DNA of 64,000 bases. Origin: Sharpea porci. GTDB lineage: Bacteria; Bacillota_I; Bacilli_A; Erysipelotrichales; Coprobacillaceae. The position numbers and the translations under genes were made by a program. Of this stretch, positions 42,002-54,119 are shown piece after piece (positions within the stretch are counted from its first letter, which is position 1; each line of letters starts with the position of its first letter). The stretch spans positions 33,070 to 97,069 of the forward strand of contig NZ_VUNM01000006.1 in the NCBI RefSeq assembly GCF_009695655.1, in the 5' to 3' direction. The notes under the pieces were generated by a model. That model was not told the origin of the DNA, made no database searches, and was given only the letters and a program-made list of their open reading frames with translations.

Positions 42002-42366
42002 CTAATTAAAAATCAAATAATGTTCTATAAGATTGAGTGAAATAGGCAAAAGAATATAGAGAAGATTGGATTTATGATGAAATTGTAATCCTGTGATATT
42101 TACACAAAGAAGAAGCAAGGATGTATGCGCGAAGAGAAGATGCCATGGTGTATGATGCAAACCAAATAAAGCAGCTACAAAAACATACTGAATACCAAGC
42201 ATTAATAATGTATAGCTTGTAATTCTTGTGTGGATATAAAGGTTTGTATGCTTTTTAAGTCTAACACATAATGGATAATAAATTTGTTTTAGCTTTCTTA
42301 TTTCATAGAAACATATAATGAGAATAGTATTGTTGAGAAATAGGGCGATAAAGTGATTACAAAAAA
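42002..42366 (-). pseudogene. 3' remnant of an ABC permease gene truncated by an IS605-type element
   Basis: On the - strand an open frame runs from the edge of the insertion sequence to 42002, giving about 120 residues of a membrane protein with hydrophobic segments (NTILIICFYEI, YTLLMLGIQYVFVAALFGL, LLLLCVNITGL, LLYILLPISLNLI). The internal ATG 42202 would make only 66 residues. The ATPase gene starts 12 nt after its stop. The 5' part of the gene is not found on the other side of the element. Confidence 0.65.
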
Positions 42367-42471
42367 CTGTGCTATCCAGTCCACTCCCTTAGGAGTGGGC
42401 TGGATAGCACAAAATAAAAATAATGTATGTAGATATTAAAAAACATACATATATCATGATATAGTATATGT

Positions 42472-42890
42472 ATGGAAAATGAATATAGACATACGAACAC
42501 AACGGTATCTATGATAAACTACCGTTTTGTCTTTTGTCCAAGATACAGGCGTAAATTTTTTATGATATCAAATGTAGAGAGACGCTTTAGGGAACTGGTC
42601 AAAATAAAATGTAAGGAGCTAGAAATTGAACTATTGCAATCGAATGTGATAAGGACCACTCTCATATGTTCCTGAATTGTCCTCCAGCATTAAGTTCCTC
42701 AGGCATCATGTAACAAATAAAAGGAAATACAAGCAAAATTCTTAGAGAAGAGTTTGTGGAACTGTCAAAAATGCCTGGTTTATGGACAAGAAGCTATTTT
42801 GTTTCTACGGCAGGCAATGTATGCAGCAAAGCAATTAAAAAGTATGTAGAAAGTCAGAAAAAGAGAATATCATATCAGAAAGCGAGGTGA
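42472..42890 (+). pseudogene. tnpA: IS200-like Y1 transposase, frameshifted
   Basis: The first frame reads RHTNTTVSMINYRFVFCPRYRRK..., typical of TnpA. It continues in another frame with DKDHSHMFLNCPPALSSS (the HUH region) and LWTRSYFVSTAGNV...KKYVESQ around the catalytic tyrosine. A frameshift near 42640 and an in-frame TAA near 42708 break the gene. It overlaps the start of tnpB. Confidence 0.8.
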
Positions 42891-42895
42891 ATATC

Positions 42896-44356
42896 ATGGC
42901 AAGCTTTATTATTGAATTTCCATTGAAAACGGAAAAATATCAGGAAGATATTTTAAATAAGCGTTTTGAGACTGGAAGAAGAATCTATAATTCTTTAGTC
43001 AATGTAACACAGAAGCGTTATAAGGAAATGATTAAAACCAAGAGATATCGCACTCTTCTGTCTTCATTGTCTGAGAGTGAAACGTCAGATAAAGAAATCT
43101 GGAAACAGATAAACGATATGCGAAAGCAATACAACATGTCAGAATATTCATTTCACAAAGATGTGAAGCAGATGCAAAGACATTTTAAGGATAATATTGA
43201 TTCGTTTACTGCACAGAAGATTGCCACTGCATTATGGAAATCCTATGACAGGTTATTCCATGGAAATGGCAGGAAAGTTTATTATAAGAAATATGGTGAA
43301 TTAAATTCACTTGAAGGAAAATCCAACAAGACAGGAATCAGAATAGTTAATGATACTCTTGTCTGGAATGGGTTAAAAATCCCAGTCTTAATTGATTATG
43401 ACAATCATTATGAATGTCAGGCTATGCAATGCGATATCTGCTACAACAGAATCATTAGGAAATATGTAAGAAACAAATATAAATTCTATGTTCAGGTAGT
43501 CTTTAAAGGAAATCCACCTGTCAAGGTGGATGCTGAAACTGGTGAAATTAAACATTGCATTGGCAATGGTGATGTTGGCTTGGATATTGGAACCAGAACC
43601 ATTGCCATTTCAAGCCAGTCCGATGTAAAAATATTAGAACTTGCTGACTGAGTCCAGAACATTGAAAACCAGAAACAGAAACTTCTGAGAAAAATGGACA
43701 GGTCAAGACGAGCTACCAATCCAGATAATTACAATGAAAACGGAACCGTCAAGAAACAAGGCAACAAGAAAGTCAGATGGAACAAATCAAATCACTATAT
43801 CAGATATCAAAACGAATTAAGAGAATCATATAGAAAGCAGGCAGATATAAGAAAGTATCAGCATGAATGCCTGGCAAACTATATCATATCTCTTGGAAAC
43901 AAAGTATATGTCGAAAAAATGAATTTTGCAGGACTTCAGAAGCGTGCTAAAAATACTGAAAAGAATGATAAAGGAAAGTACAGGAAAAAGAAACGCTTTG
44001 GTAAATCATTAGCCAATAAAGCGCCAAGTATGCTGTTGACTATTATAAATAGGAAATTAGGATATTTTGGCGAGAAATTAACAGAAATAAACACTTCTGA
44101 AGCAAAGGCAAGTCAGTTCAATCACTTTGATGGAACATATACAAAGAAAACACTGTCACAGAGATGGAATGATCTTAATGGAATCAAGATACAAAGAGAC
44201 ATGTACAGTGCTTTCTTAATAATGAATATAAGTGATGATTTGAAAAGCTTTGATATTGATAAGTGCAATGATAGATTTGAAAACTTCTACAGGCTTCATA
44301 ATCTGGAAGTAGACAGATTAACTGGCAGGAATAATTTAAGCAGTATCGCAATTTAA
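42896..44356 (+). pseudogene. tnpB: IS605 TnpB-type RNA-guided nuclease gene, interrupted by one TGA
   Basis: A single frame runs through 486 codons with one TGA at 43649-43651 (LAD-stop-VQNIENQKQKLL). A CGA-to-TGA change would explain it. RuvC residues are visible: the aspartate of GLDIGTRTIA, the glutamate of VYVEKMNFAGL and the aspartate of RDMYSAFLI. The usual CxxC...CxxC zinc ribbon between RuvC II and III is absent; AKASQFNHFDGTYTKKTLSQR takes its place. Such zinc-less TnpB variants are a known minority type. Confidence 0.85.
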
Positions 44357-44530
44357 AAAGAGAATATATAGATAGGTTTTGACACGAGCCTTATGCTATC
44401 GCTAATGGATGCAATGGCATCTTTGGTAGTGAAAGTCTTATAGAAACTCATTAGTCTTATATGCTTTCGAGTATATCTGGAAGTGAATGTATATAAGAAC
44501 CCAACGTGCTTTAGCTGTTGGAGTGTCAGA
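44357..44530 (+). ncRNA. Candidate omega/reRNA at the right end of the IS605 element
   Basis: The stretch between the tnpB stop and the right end is non-coding and rich in short stems, and ends in the ccaac...gttgg hairpin at 44501-44521. In active IS605 elements this region is transcribed with tnpB and its 3' end guides the nuclease. This is inferred from position only. Confidence 0.4.
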
Positions 44531-44554
44531 GCTTTATATATTTGTAGGTTTTTT

Positions 44555-45460
44555 TAGGGTCTGTATTTTTTTCTATGGAGTAGATTGTTCACAATCAAGT
44601 TAAAATATTGAAAACAAAAGAGGTCTACCTTGTGATAGTTACTGTATCTTGACCGGATATAAGCAACCAATAAGGAGACCTCAAATGAATTATACACAAT
44701 TAGCTATTAACACTTAATCTGAAAATAATATCAGGGATGATGGATTCCTGAAGATTCCAAATACCCTTAAGGGATTCATCAATACCCATACTGTTGTTGA
44801 GGATGACCCAAAGAAACGTGACCGCAAGGTCATTGTCTACAAGGTCATCCAGACTACATCTAGACAGGATAGAATCTGTGAATGCTGCGGATCGCGCATG
44901 TACAAGAACACGATATGTGCGCCAACGAGAATCAAGCATTTCAACTATGGCACCATAACAACAGTTGTGGAGGTGAGCTTTAACCAGATGCAGCGCAGTA
45001 ATCCCGAATGCAATGCAACGAAGATGCAGGACATTCCTTTCAGGTAGAAGTATCACCGCATCACAAAGGATCTTGAGGAGTTCATTGAAAGACTCCTTGG
45101 AAGCGCATCATTCACCCTGAAGAGCATTTCAGAGCTGACAGGAGTTTGCAAGAACATAGTCAAGGCCATTGACCTGAGAAGGCTCAAGATACTCTATACG
45201 GTGGATGGCAAGAAGCTAAGAAAGCCTCAGAATTATTGCAGATTCCTTGGCATTGACGAGTTCAAGCTTCATGACAGCCACAAGTATGCCACTCACATCA
45301 TTAACATGGAGGCAGCCAGACACCTCAAGAAGTCCAAATATGTCTTATGTTCCAATAAGGCAACGCGTGACAAGAAGGGTGAGGATGCGGAGAATGATGT
45401 GGTAAAGCAGAAGAAATCCAATTTAGGGAAAAATCGGCTATTCCATAGGAAAAGTAACTG
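44555..45460 (+). mobile_element. ISL3-family insertion sequence relic
   Basis: From ATG 44684 the frame reads like an ISL3 transposase: N-terminal zinc-finger region CECCGSRMYKN, then ITKDLEEFIERLLGSASFTLKSI, then GIDEFKLHDSHKYATHIIN with the first catalytic aspartate. There are TAA and TAG stops in frame (44714, 45046), and after THIIN the sequence jumps to a later region, so the catalytic core is deleted. Imperfect terminal inverted repeats are visible: ctatggagtag on the left (about 44573) and its counterpart ctattccatag on the right (about 45438). Higher GC codons than the neighbours support foreign origin. Confidence 0.75.
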
Positions 45461-45461
45461 A

Positions 45462-46970
<1,509 letters not shown>

Positions 46971-47293
46971 GTAAAAGAGACGTTCTTATTGCGCGAGTAA
47001 TGCAATATAATTTTAAAGGGAATCCAAAGAAGCAATGCTTCTATATAGGATTCTCTTTTTATATACATATAATGATACCTAGAGACATTTTTTGATGAAC
47101 TATCAATAATATATGAAATTATTCATTATAAATAAGCATTCTCATACTTTTTGAGGAAAGACATTTTATTACAATTGTCTAGATTTCTCCTCTTCGCCTC
47201 ATGTCTTTTGCTTTTTGACTGGATTTGCATAAAAGAAAAAAAGGACGCCATGTCCTTTTTCAATACAATTAAAAACTTTGAAGCTCGTTAATG
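46971..47293. terminator. Two terminators in a gene-free gap
   Basis: At 47018-47060 arms gaatcc / ggattc with a nested agaagc / gcttct stem and a T run end the GH1 gene. At 47238-47260 aaaaaggac-gccat-gtccttttt forms a symmetrical hairpin that ends the convergent DUF3990 operon. Nothing else is recognised between them. Confidence 0.8.
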
Positions 47294-47764
47294 CTAGAAT
47301 CCGCCTTCTTGATAGGCCCTAGCTATAACATATGGTGGTTCATAGAAAGCACTGCAATTATAATTATCGATAACATCACATAATTCATTGTTGTAGACTC
47401 GGAAAATACCATCGACATAATCTTCTTTGGTATTCATGGTATTAAGAATGAGTTGTTGGTAGACTCTACCCATATCAAGAGCGTTAGGTATTAATTTAGC
47501 TAAATCTTTATCTACCTTTGTGATGTCAAAATGACCTGGTTCAAGATGATAATCATTAATCCAATCGTCTTCTACTTTCAATGGGTTTTCTGAATGTAAG
47601 ACACTTGCTACACTTAGTAGATGGTAAAATTCCTTTTTTCCAATCGCATTAACGACATATCGATTTCTTTGATGTAGATGTCTTGCCACTCTTTCAATCA
47701 TAAAACAAATAAAAAATAAATCATCCGTTTTAATATCTTCTTCGGGAAAATAAATATTTTTCAT
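47294..47764 (-). CDS. Partner protein of the DUF3990 gene, unknown function
   Basis: This 156-aa soluble protein overlaps the end of the DUF3990 gene by four bases (ATGA), so the two are translationally coupled. Helical character dominates (LFFICFMIERVARHLHQRNRYVV, IGKKEFYHLLSVASVLH). No family is recognised with confidence. As second gene after a putative ADP-ribosyltransferase it may be an antitoxin or a modifier of the toxin. Confidence 0.6.
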   Translation of the reverse strand: MKNIYFPEEDIKTDDLFFICFMIERVARHLHQRNRYVVNAIGKKEFYHLLSVASVLHSENPLKVEDDWINDYHLEPGHFDITKVDKDLAKLIPNALDMGRVYQQLILNTMNTKEDYVDGIFRVYNNELCDVIDNYNCSAFYEPPYVIARAYQEGGF

Positions 47765-48222
47765 AGTACTTCACTTCCTTTAAATTCAAGAGTTCTTAAA
47801 ATTTTTTCTGTACAAAATACAATTTGATGTGTTGGATGATTGAATTTTACAATTTCCCAAAAAGCTTCTCTAGATATTCTACCTTCTAAATAATCATTGA
47901 CGTAATTCCAAATTTGATCATCTGCCATTGGACCTTCCACGATGTCATAGTTATGGAGTGTTCCATTTCTGCACTCAGCTACAAAATCAAGCCATTCATC
48001 ACTCATTTCTGGAAATGACTTTATTTTGAGAAGAGGATCTTCAGTGAAAATATATCTATTCACAATAGATTTTCCTTTTCTTGTCAGTGCCCAGCGTTTT
48101 GCCTGATTCTCATATTTTGTACAATAGAATCCATAGCCAAAATCTTTATAGAATCCATTTTGGAGAATGCGAGGTTTTGAGACCTCTACACTACTTCCAT
48201 GAAAAATTATTATTTCTGCCAT
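47761..48222 (-). CDS. DUF3990 protein (ADP-ribosyltransferase-like)
   Basis: This 153-aa protein shows the DUF3990 pattern: IIIFHGSSVEVSKPRI, then the aromatic-glycine run DFGYGFYCT and the following QAKRWA. DUF3990 is related to ADP-ribosyltransferase toxins by its fold; the HGS...YGFYCT arrangement resembles the NAD-binding H-Y part. The start follows aggaggtggaaaa. The overlapping second gene makes this a candidate toxin-antitoxin pair. Target and activity are unknown. Confidence 0.75.
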   Translation of the reverse strand: MAEIIIFHGSSVEVSKPRILQNGFYKDFGYGFYCTKYENQAKRWALTRKGKSIVNRYIFTEDPLLKIKSFPEMSDEWLDFVAECRNGTLHNYDIVEGPMADDQIWNYVNDYLEGRISREAFWEIVKFNHPTHQIVFCTEKILRTLEFKGSEVL

Positions 48223-48462
48223 TTTTCCACCTCCTAAATATATGTTTCTATAGGTTTCTTTAATTGTCGTTATTAAACATAAGTATCAAAGTTAGCCACA
48301 GCTTTATTTGATTCATTACTGAGTAAAGCAGTGTTTAGCTAAATTATTTATTAGAATACGATATCGTGATACTTTGAGAAAGATATCCGATTAGTAGATT
48401 AGTAAGTACACTTATATTATACTATGAAATGAAGAAAAGAATATACATTTGATTTGTATAAT

Positions 48463-48487
48463 AAAACTGCCATTTTAGGCAGTTTTT
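48463..48487. terminator. Terminator overlapping the NERD gene stop
   Basis: Arms aaaactgcc / ggcagtttt with loop attttа-type A/T bases; T residues are present on both sides. Confidence 0.75.
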
Positions 48488-49458
48488 TGTGATAGAATTT
48501 GGATTAATGCATCACCATACTTCTCTACTTTAACTTGACCAAATCCTTTAACTTTCAACAATTCTTCTTTTGTTTGAGGGGCTGCTTGTATTAATGCTTC
48601 CATTTCTGCATTATTGAAAATCATATAAGGCTTAAGACCTTCAGCTTGTGCTTGTTTATAGCGATATGATCGTAATTCTTCTTCGATATCAACTGTAGGA
48701 AGTGGCTTTATCTCTTTAGTTTGATATTTATCAGTATAATGCGTTGGATTGTCTTTATGGCATGATAAGAAATAGTTGGCTAATGCTTCTATATCTTTAA
48801 GAGATTGTTTGTAGTCTTTTCTTGTGGCATCAAAGTCTTTAATATATTTCACAAGACCATCAGCCCTAATGATTTGTGATTTGATATCTTTTGGGGCATA
48901 ACGATCATTGAGAATGGTTTTAGGGTTTGTCAGTACAACAAGACTCTTGTAATTCTTGTAAAAGTTATTGGTGAAGATTTTTTTGGTAATAAAGTTATTT
49001 TTTTCATTTAGGCGCATTTGTTTGATCAGTTCTAAGTGTCTTTGATTCTGTGTGATGGGTGAGTAGATGCCTTCTTTGAATGTGTGATTATGAAAATAAG
49101 CACTACGTATGAAGTTACCTTTACTATCAACAGTAATGTTACCATAGAGATTTTTAGCTTCTAGTACATAGGTTGTATATTTAGTCATGATCATATAGTC
49201 GATTTGGGCTGTTAGGCCATCTTGTTCTAAAAAGAGATCATGTAGAATATACATGTCATAGTGACTGTTCTTAAGCTCAAAGGCAATATTTTCTTCGCCT
49301 TTAATGCCATATTGAAGGAATTGGATCTCTCTTTCTAATTCTTCTTTTTGTTCATCTACAACTTTGTCTTTAATTTGTTGTAATGCATTTAGTGTGTCAT
49401 GTAGACTTGTACTTTCTTTCAGAAATACAGGTCCAATATTTTTCTCAAATAATCCCAT
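48475..49458 (-). CDS. NERD nuclease-related domain plus HRDC domain protein
   Basis: This 327-aa protein has a NERD domain (about 40-150; LQYGIKGEENIAFELKNS, then DYMIMTKYTTYVLEAKNLYGN, a restriction-endonuclease-like D...ExK core) and a C-terminal HRDC domain (about 255-325; LKPYMIFNNAEMEALI, LKVKGFGQVKVEKYG). HRDC domains occur in RecQ helicases and bind nucleic acid. The combination suggests a DNA or RNA processing role. It stands alone between terminators. Confidence 0.85.
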   Translation of the reverse strand: MGLFEKNIGPVFLKESTSLHDTLNALQQIKDKVVDEQKEELEREIQFLQYGIKGEENIAFELKNSHYDMYILHDLFLEQDGLTAQIDYMIMTKYTTYVLEAKNLYGNITVDSKGNFIRSAYFHNHTFKEGIYSPITQNQRHLELIKQMRLNEKNNFITKKIFTNNFYKNYKSLVVLTNPKTILNDRYAPKDIKSQIIRADGLVKYIKDFDATRKDYKQSLKDIEALANYFLSCHKDNPTHYTDKYQTKEIKPLPTVDIEEELRSYRYKQAQAEGLKPYMIFNNAEMEALIQAAPQTKEELLKVKGFGQVKVEKYGDALIQILSQKTA

Positions 49459-49524
49459 ATTTAAACACTCCTGTACTTAATAGTTTACCATAGAATGACA
49501 ATATTGTCCTTTCTAAAAAAGAAA

Positions 49525-49546
49525 AGACCAAGTTTTCACTTGGCCT
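49525..49546 (-). terminator. Terminator of the maltose operon
   Basis: Read on the - strand, aggccaagt-gaaa-acttggtct is followed by tttcttttt, 7 nt after the glgP stop. Confidence 0.85.
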
Positions 49547-49552
49547 AAGTTC

Positions 49553-51820
49553 TTATTTAAGTTTCCAGATATCTTCATTATACTGAGCAATTGTTCTGTC
49601 ACTTGAGAAGAAGCCAGCTTTAGAGATGTTGATGAGCATCTTCTTAGCCCATTCTTTTCTATCGTTGAAGTCGGCAATAGCTTGTTCTTTTGTCTGGATA
49701 TAGTCTCTTGCATCAAGTAATGCCATGAACCAGTCTTTATTTGTCATATCGTTATAAAGTCTGTAAAGGCATTCCTGATCACCAATAGCTTTCATTTCAT
49801 CACTGACAATAAAGTCTACAAGTTTTCTTAATTCAGGATCATTTGCGAGAACATCCTGTGGGTGATAATCACCATTCTGGTAATGGGCAATAACTGTATC
49901 TGCCTTAGCACCAAAGATATAGATATTGTCATCACCAACAAATTCATGGATTTCAACATTGGCTCCATCATCAGTACCTAATGTCACAGCACCATTCAAC
50001 ATGAACTTCATATTTGAAGTTCCACTAGCTTCCTTAGACGCTAATGAGATCTGTTCAGAGAAATCAGCAGCAGGAATAATAGATTCTGCATATGTAACAT
50101 TGTAGTTTTCAACCATCACAACCTTTAAGTATGGTGATACTTCAGGGTCATTGTCAATGATCTGCTGTAAGCAGAGGATTGTGTGGATGATATCTTTGGC
50201 AAGAATATAGGCAGGAGCTGCTTTCGCACCAAAGATGCAAGTGATTGGATGAGCAGGCTTATTGCCAGCTTTGATCTGTAAGTACTGGTAGATAATATAG
50301 AGAACATTCATTTGCTGACGCTTATATTCATGTAATCTCTTAACCTGAACATCGAAGATTGATGAAGGATCAAGCTTAACACCTTCTCTAGCTTCAATAA
50401 CATGAGCTAACTGTTCTTTCTTTGTCTGCTTGATGGCAAGTAATTCTTCAAGAACGGCATCATCATCAACAAATTTCTGTAATTCTTCTAACTTGTTAGC
50501 ATCTTCCTTATAACCTTCACCAATAAGTTTATCGATAAATGCTGTTAACTCTTCATTACAAGATAATAACCATCTTCTAAATGTCACACCATTTGTCTTA
50601 TTGTTGAAATGTGTTGGATAGAGCTTGTAGAAATCATGTAATTCTGTATCTTTTAAGATATCTGTATGAATAGCTGCGACACCATTGATTGAGAAACCAA
50701 AGTGAATATCCATATGGGCCATATGAACAGTCTTATTAGAATCAATGATGGCTACTTTTTCATCAGCACATCTTTCACTCGCAACAGCATCCAATGCTTC
50801 GATGATTGGAACTAACTGAGGAACGATTTCTTCAAGGTAGTACATTGGCCATTTTTCTAATGCTTCGGCTAAGATTGTATGGTTTGTATAAGCGCAAGTT
50901 TTTGAAGTGATTTCAATAGCCTGCTTCATTGTTAAGCCTTCTTGCATCAATAAACGAATTAATTCAGGAATGACCATTGATGGATGTGTATCATTAATCT
51001 GGATACATACATGCTTATCCAACTCTGTTAAGCTAATACCTCTCTTCTTGATGTCTTCAAGAATCATCTGAGCACCATTTGATACCATGAAGTATTGCTG
51101 GTATATACGTAATTTACGACCATCTTCATCACTATCATCAGGATAGAGGAATAAAGTCAAATTCTTTAAGATATTAGATTTATCAAACTGAATACCATCA
51201 TGGACAATATGTTCATCAACAGAAGCAATATCAAATAAATGTAATTTATTCTTATTACCCTTATAACCTAAAACATCTAAATCATATAATTCAGATTTTA
51301 AAGAAAAGTCTTTGAAATCAACAGTATAGTGTTTGTTTGTAGGAATAAGCCATGAGTGGTCATCAATCCAAGGGTTTGGTGTTTCACACTGTTTGTTGTG
51401 ATCGAAGACCTGTTTGAATAAACCTAAGTGATAATTTAAACCAACACCATCACCAGGTAGATCTAAAGTAGCAATTGAATCTAAGAAACAAGCAGCCAGT
51501 CTGCCTAAACCACCATTACCTAATGAAGGTTCAGCTTCAATTTCTTCAATTTCAGCTAAACTCTTTCCATTAGCTTCAAATAAATCCTTAACTTCCTTAC
51601 GAATACCTAAGTTAATGAGGTTATTACTCATTAATTTACCAATTAAGAATTCAGCAGAGAAATAGTAAACCTTACGATCTCCTTCAATTATTTTCTTATC
51701 TTCAAGTAATTCTTTAACAACACTTAATAGTGCAACATAAGCCTGTTCATCAGAACAATCCTTTAATGAAAGATTGAATAATGTCTGAACTCTTTCTTCA
51801 ATTAACGTTTTAACATCCAT
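49553..51820 (-). CDS. glgP: Glycogen/maltodextrin phosphorylase
   Basis: This 755-aa enzyme releases glucose 1-phosphate from alpha-1,4-glucans. The pyridoxal-phosphate region [15 protein letters not shown] and the following [10 protein letters not shown] are intact, as are [17 protein letters not shown] near the N-terminus and QINDTHPS in the middle. It is the last gene of the maltose operon, 14 nt behind malQ, with aaaggagagacac before ATG. With MalQ it would turn maltose-derived dextrins into glucose 1-phosphate and glucose; it may also act on stored glycogen, but no glg synthesis genes are in the window. Confidence 0.95.
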   Translation of the reverse strand: MDVKTLIEERVQTLFNLSLKDCSDEQAYVALLSVVKELLEDKKIIEGDRKVYYFSAEFLIGKLMSNNLINLGIRKEVKDLFEANGKSLAEIEEIEAEPSLGNGGLGRLAACFLDSIATLDLPGDGVGLNYHLGLFKQVFDHNKQCETPNPWIDDHSWLIPTNKHYTVDFKDFSLKSELYDLDVLGYKGNKNKLHLFDIASVDEHIVHDGIQFDKSNILKNLTLFLYPDDSDEDGRKLRIYQQYFMVSNGAQMILEDIKKRGISLTELDKHVCIQINDTHPSMVIPELIRLLMQEGLTMKQAIEITSKTCAYTNHTILAEALEKWPMYYLEEIVPQLVPIIEALDAVASERCADEKVAIIDSNKTVHMAHMDIHFGFSINGVAAIHTDILKDTELHDFYKLYPTHFNNKTNGVTFRRWLLSCNEELTAFIDKLIGEGYKEDANKLEELQKFVDDDAVLEELLAIKQTKKEQLAHVIEAREGVKLDPSSIFDVQVKRLHEYKRQQMNVLYIIYQYLQIKAGNKPAHPITCIFGAKAAPAYILAKDIIHTILCLQQIIDNDPEVSPYLKVVMVENYNVTYAESIIPAADFSEQISLASKEASGTSNMKFMLNGAVTLGTDDGANVEIHEFVGDDNIYIFGAKADTVIAHYQNGDYHPQDVLANDPELRKLVDFIVSDEMKAIGDQECLYRLYNDMTNKDWFMALLDARDYIQTKEQAIADFNDRKEWAKKMLINISKAGFFSSDRTIAQYNEDIWKLK

Positions 51821-51834
51821 CGGGTGTCTCTCCT

Positions 51835-53319
51835 TTAAACTCGGTTTGTTTTTTCTGTAATTTCACGCATACGATTCTTTAATGCATCAGTAAAGTCATT
51901 GGCATTTAAACGCCACATCCAGTTAATACCTAAAGTGTTAGGCTGATTCATACGTGCGCTATTATCAAGCTTGAGATAATCCTGCATAGGAATAATACAT
52001 TTATCACTCTTGCTAGCCATAATACAATCAATACTCATATCAACAAGTGTTGCATCATCATCACAATCAGTATGCAAGTAATCTTTCAACATTTGTCTTT
52101 CTTCAGGATGAATATTCTTAAACCATCCCATCATTGTTTCATTATCATGTGTACCAGTATAAACAACAGAATTCTCTGTATAGTTATGAGGCAGATAGTT
52201 ACTTGCACCAGAAGAGTCACGTGAGTCAAAAGCGAACTCAAAGACTTTCATGCCAGGATAGCCACACTGAGCTACCATTTCTTTCACTGTATCTGTTAAG
52301 TAACCTAAATCTTCAGCAATGACATCAAGCTTGCCTAAAGACTCTTCAACAGTCTTGAATAAGTCATAGCCTGGACCTTTTTCCCAATGACCATTGACAG
52401 CTGTCTCATCACCATAAGGAATAGAGAAATATTCATCAAAGCCTCTAAAGTGATCAATACGCACAACATCATAAGCCTTTTTACAATAAGCAATTCTCTG
52501 AATCCACCAAGCATAACCAGTTTCTTTATGCTTTTTCCAGTCGTAAAGTGGATTGCCCCAAAGCTGTCCTGTTGCTGAGAAACCATCAGGTGGGACACCG
52601 GCAACAGCAGTTGGCTTTACATCTTCATCAAGCTGGAAGAGCTCTGGCTGCCCCCATACATCAGAAGAGTCAAAGGCAACATAAATAGGGATATCACCAA
52701 TAATCTTTACCCCTTTACTGTTGGCATAAGATCTTAGGGCATACCACTCTGTCCAGACAAAATACTGAAGGAATTTATGATAGTTGATCTCGTTTGCGAG
52801 TTCAGCTCTTTTTGCATTAAGTGCTGCTTCATCTCTTAAACGTAATTCACGAGGCCAGACTTCCCAGCCTTGATTATCATAAGATGCCTTGATGGCCATA
52901 AAGAGCGCATAGTCATCTAGCCACCATTTGTTTTCTTCGCAATAAGCCTGAAAATCTGCATCTTCAACAATATTGGAATTTTCATAAGCTTTTCTTAACA
53001 ATGGATATCTGTTTTCATACAAATATTCATAATCAACTTTATCACTATTCACATTCGCATCAGGTAAGTCTTCTTCATCTAAATAACCACGTCTCACAAA
53101 TTCATCTAAAGAGATGAAATATGGGTTACCAGCAAAAGTAGAGAAAGACTGATAAGGTGAATCACCATATCCTGTAATACCTAAAGGAAGAATTTGCCAG
53201 TATGTTTGTTTAGCTTCTGCTAAGTCATCTACAAACTTATAAGCCGCTTCATCAAAGCAACCAATCCCATATTTACTAGGCAAACTAGAAATAGACAGAA
53301 GTATACCACTTTTTCTCAT
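51835..53319 (-). CDS. malQ: 4-alpha-glucanotransferase (amylomaltase, GH77)
   Basis: This 494-aa enzyme transfers glucan segments between maltose and maltodextrins, releasing glucose. GH77 motifs are intact: [13 protein letters not shown] with the nucleophile aspartate, VIAEDLG with the acid/base glutamate, and [10 protein letters not shown] with the third acid. ATG follows ggaggatcaatt, which overlaps the end of the upstream phosphatase gene. In the operon it handles maltose after dephosphorylation and feeds GlgP. Confidence 0.95.
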   Translation of the reverse strand: MRKSGILLSISSLPSKYGIGCFDEAAYKFVDDLAEAKQTYWQILPLGITGYGDSPYQSFSTFAGNPYFISLDEFVRRGYLDEEDLPDANVNSDKVDYEYLYENRYPLLRKAYENSNIVEDADFQAYCEENKWWLDDYALFMAIKASYDNQGWEVWPRELRLRDEAALNAKRAELANEINYHKFLQYFVWTEWYALRSYANSKGVKIIGDIPIYVAFDSSDVWGQPELFQLDEDVKPTAVAGVPPDGFSATGQLWGNPLYDWKKHKETGYAWWIQRIAYCKKAYDVVRIDHFRGFDEYFSIPYGDETAVNGHWEKGPGYDLFKTVEESLGKLDVIAEDLGYLTDTVKEMVAQCGYPGMKVFEFAFDSRDSSGASNYLPHNYTENSVVYTGTHDNETMMGWFKNIHPEERQMLKDYLHTDCDDDATLVDMSIDCIMASKSDKCIIPMQDYLKLDNSARMNQPNTLGINWMWRLNANDFTDALKNRMREITEKTNRV

Positions 53320-54119
53320 AATTGATCCTCCATCAAAATACCATAATGATCTGAAACAACAGGTTCATTTGTGCCATCAAAGATCACTTCATGGCTTAAT
53401 ACATTTTCATCACGGTTACACCAGATATAATCAATACGCATACCATCAACAGCCTCATCCCAGCCATCAATCTTACCTTTAGCAGTGAAACGTCCTGAAA
53501 CTGTTTTAGCAAGATCACGAGTATCTTTCCAGCCATCATTTTTTATTGTTTCATAGCTTTGACCTTTCAATACATCGGGTGCATTGAAGTCACCAGCAAG
53601 ATAAACAGGCATATCTTTTGAAGCTACACCGTTGAGCTTTTTCCATTGCTTGATAAAAGGCTCTTCGTCATCATCCCACCAGCCAAGATGAGAGGTATAG
53701 ACATAGAAACTTTGTGAACCTTTCTTTATTTCAACACCAAGCGCATTTCTCTTTTTCCAGAATGCATAATCGTTTGTCGTAGTGAGTAATGTGTTTTCGC
53801 TAGCCGTAATTTTATGCTTAGAAAAGATGGCTAGACCTTCATCAAAACGGTCATAGCCAACTTTCACAGGAATATATGTCCAATCATACTTGCCTTCAAG
53901 AAGCTTACTCAAACGAAGGGCAAAGTTATCTTCTTTAATCATATCTCTTCCGACATAATGATCATCACAAGAAACACTTTTTGCATTCATTGTTTGATTC
54001 ACTTCTTGTAAGGCAATGACATCAATATCACGACTTGAAATCACATGAGCGATTGCTTTAAGTTTATTGTATTCATTTGCATCACTAAGTGAGTGCGTAT
54101 TTAATGTCAGTAATTTCAT
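53316..54119 (-). CDS. mapP: EEP-family phosphatase, probable maltose 6'-phosphate phosphatase
   Basis: This 267-aa protein belongs to the endonuclease/exonuclease/phosphatase superfamily: LTLNTHSLSD, ALQEVNQ, YTSHLGWWDDD, LAGDFNAPD and SDHYGI hold the metal and catalytic residues. In Enterococcus, MapP removes phosphate from maltose 6'-phosphate formed by a maltose PTS, so that free maltose can be processed by phosphorolysis. Here the gene lies directly between the PTS and malQ/glgP, which need unphosphorylated substrate. The context makes MapP the best call; size (267 aa) also fits. Confidence 0.8.
   Translation of the reverse strand: MKLLTLNTHSLSDANEYNKLKAIAHVISSRDIDVIALQEVNQTMNAKSVSCDDHYVGRDMIKEDNFALRLSKLLEGKYDWTYIPVKVGYDRFDEGLAIFSKHKITASENTLLTTTNDYAFWKKRNALGVEIKKGSQSFYVYTSHLGWWDDDEEPFIKQWKKLNGVASKDMPVYLAGDFNAPDVLKGQSYETIKNDGWKDTRDLAKTVSGRFTAKGKIDGWDEAVDGMRIDYIWCNRDENVLSHEVIFDGTNEPVVSDHYGILMEDQL

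Larger units (their letters stand above)
42369..44530 (+). mobile_element. IS200/IS605-family element, decayed
   Basis: The left end carries a long hairpin (gtgctatccag / ctggatagcac at 42369-42410 with an inner ccactcc / ggagtgg stem). The body encodes a frameshifted tnpA and a tnpB with one stop. The right end holds the family-like ccaacgtgctttagctgttgg (44501-44521). Subterminal hairpins rather than terminal inverted repeats are normal for this family, whose TnpA moves single strands. Both genes are broken, so the copy is dead on its own. Confidence 0.8.

Noticed and set aside
42369..42410. Transcription terminator
   Set aside because: The hairpin is long and GC-rich but lacks a T run and sits at the boundary of the IS605 element, so it is treated as the element's left-end structure.
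43649..43651. TGA read as selenocysteine or recoding site in tnpB
   Set aside because: The position is not catalytic, no selenocysteine insertion element is seen, and tnpA in the same element is also broken; simple decay is the better explanation.
44700..45056. 118-aa - strand ORF in the ISL3 relic
   Set aside because: It is an antisense reading of the transposase relic and has no features of its own.
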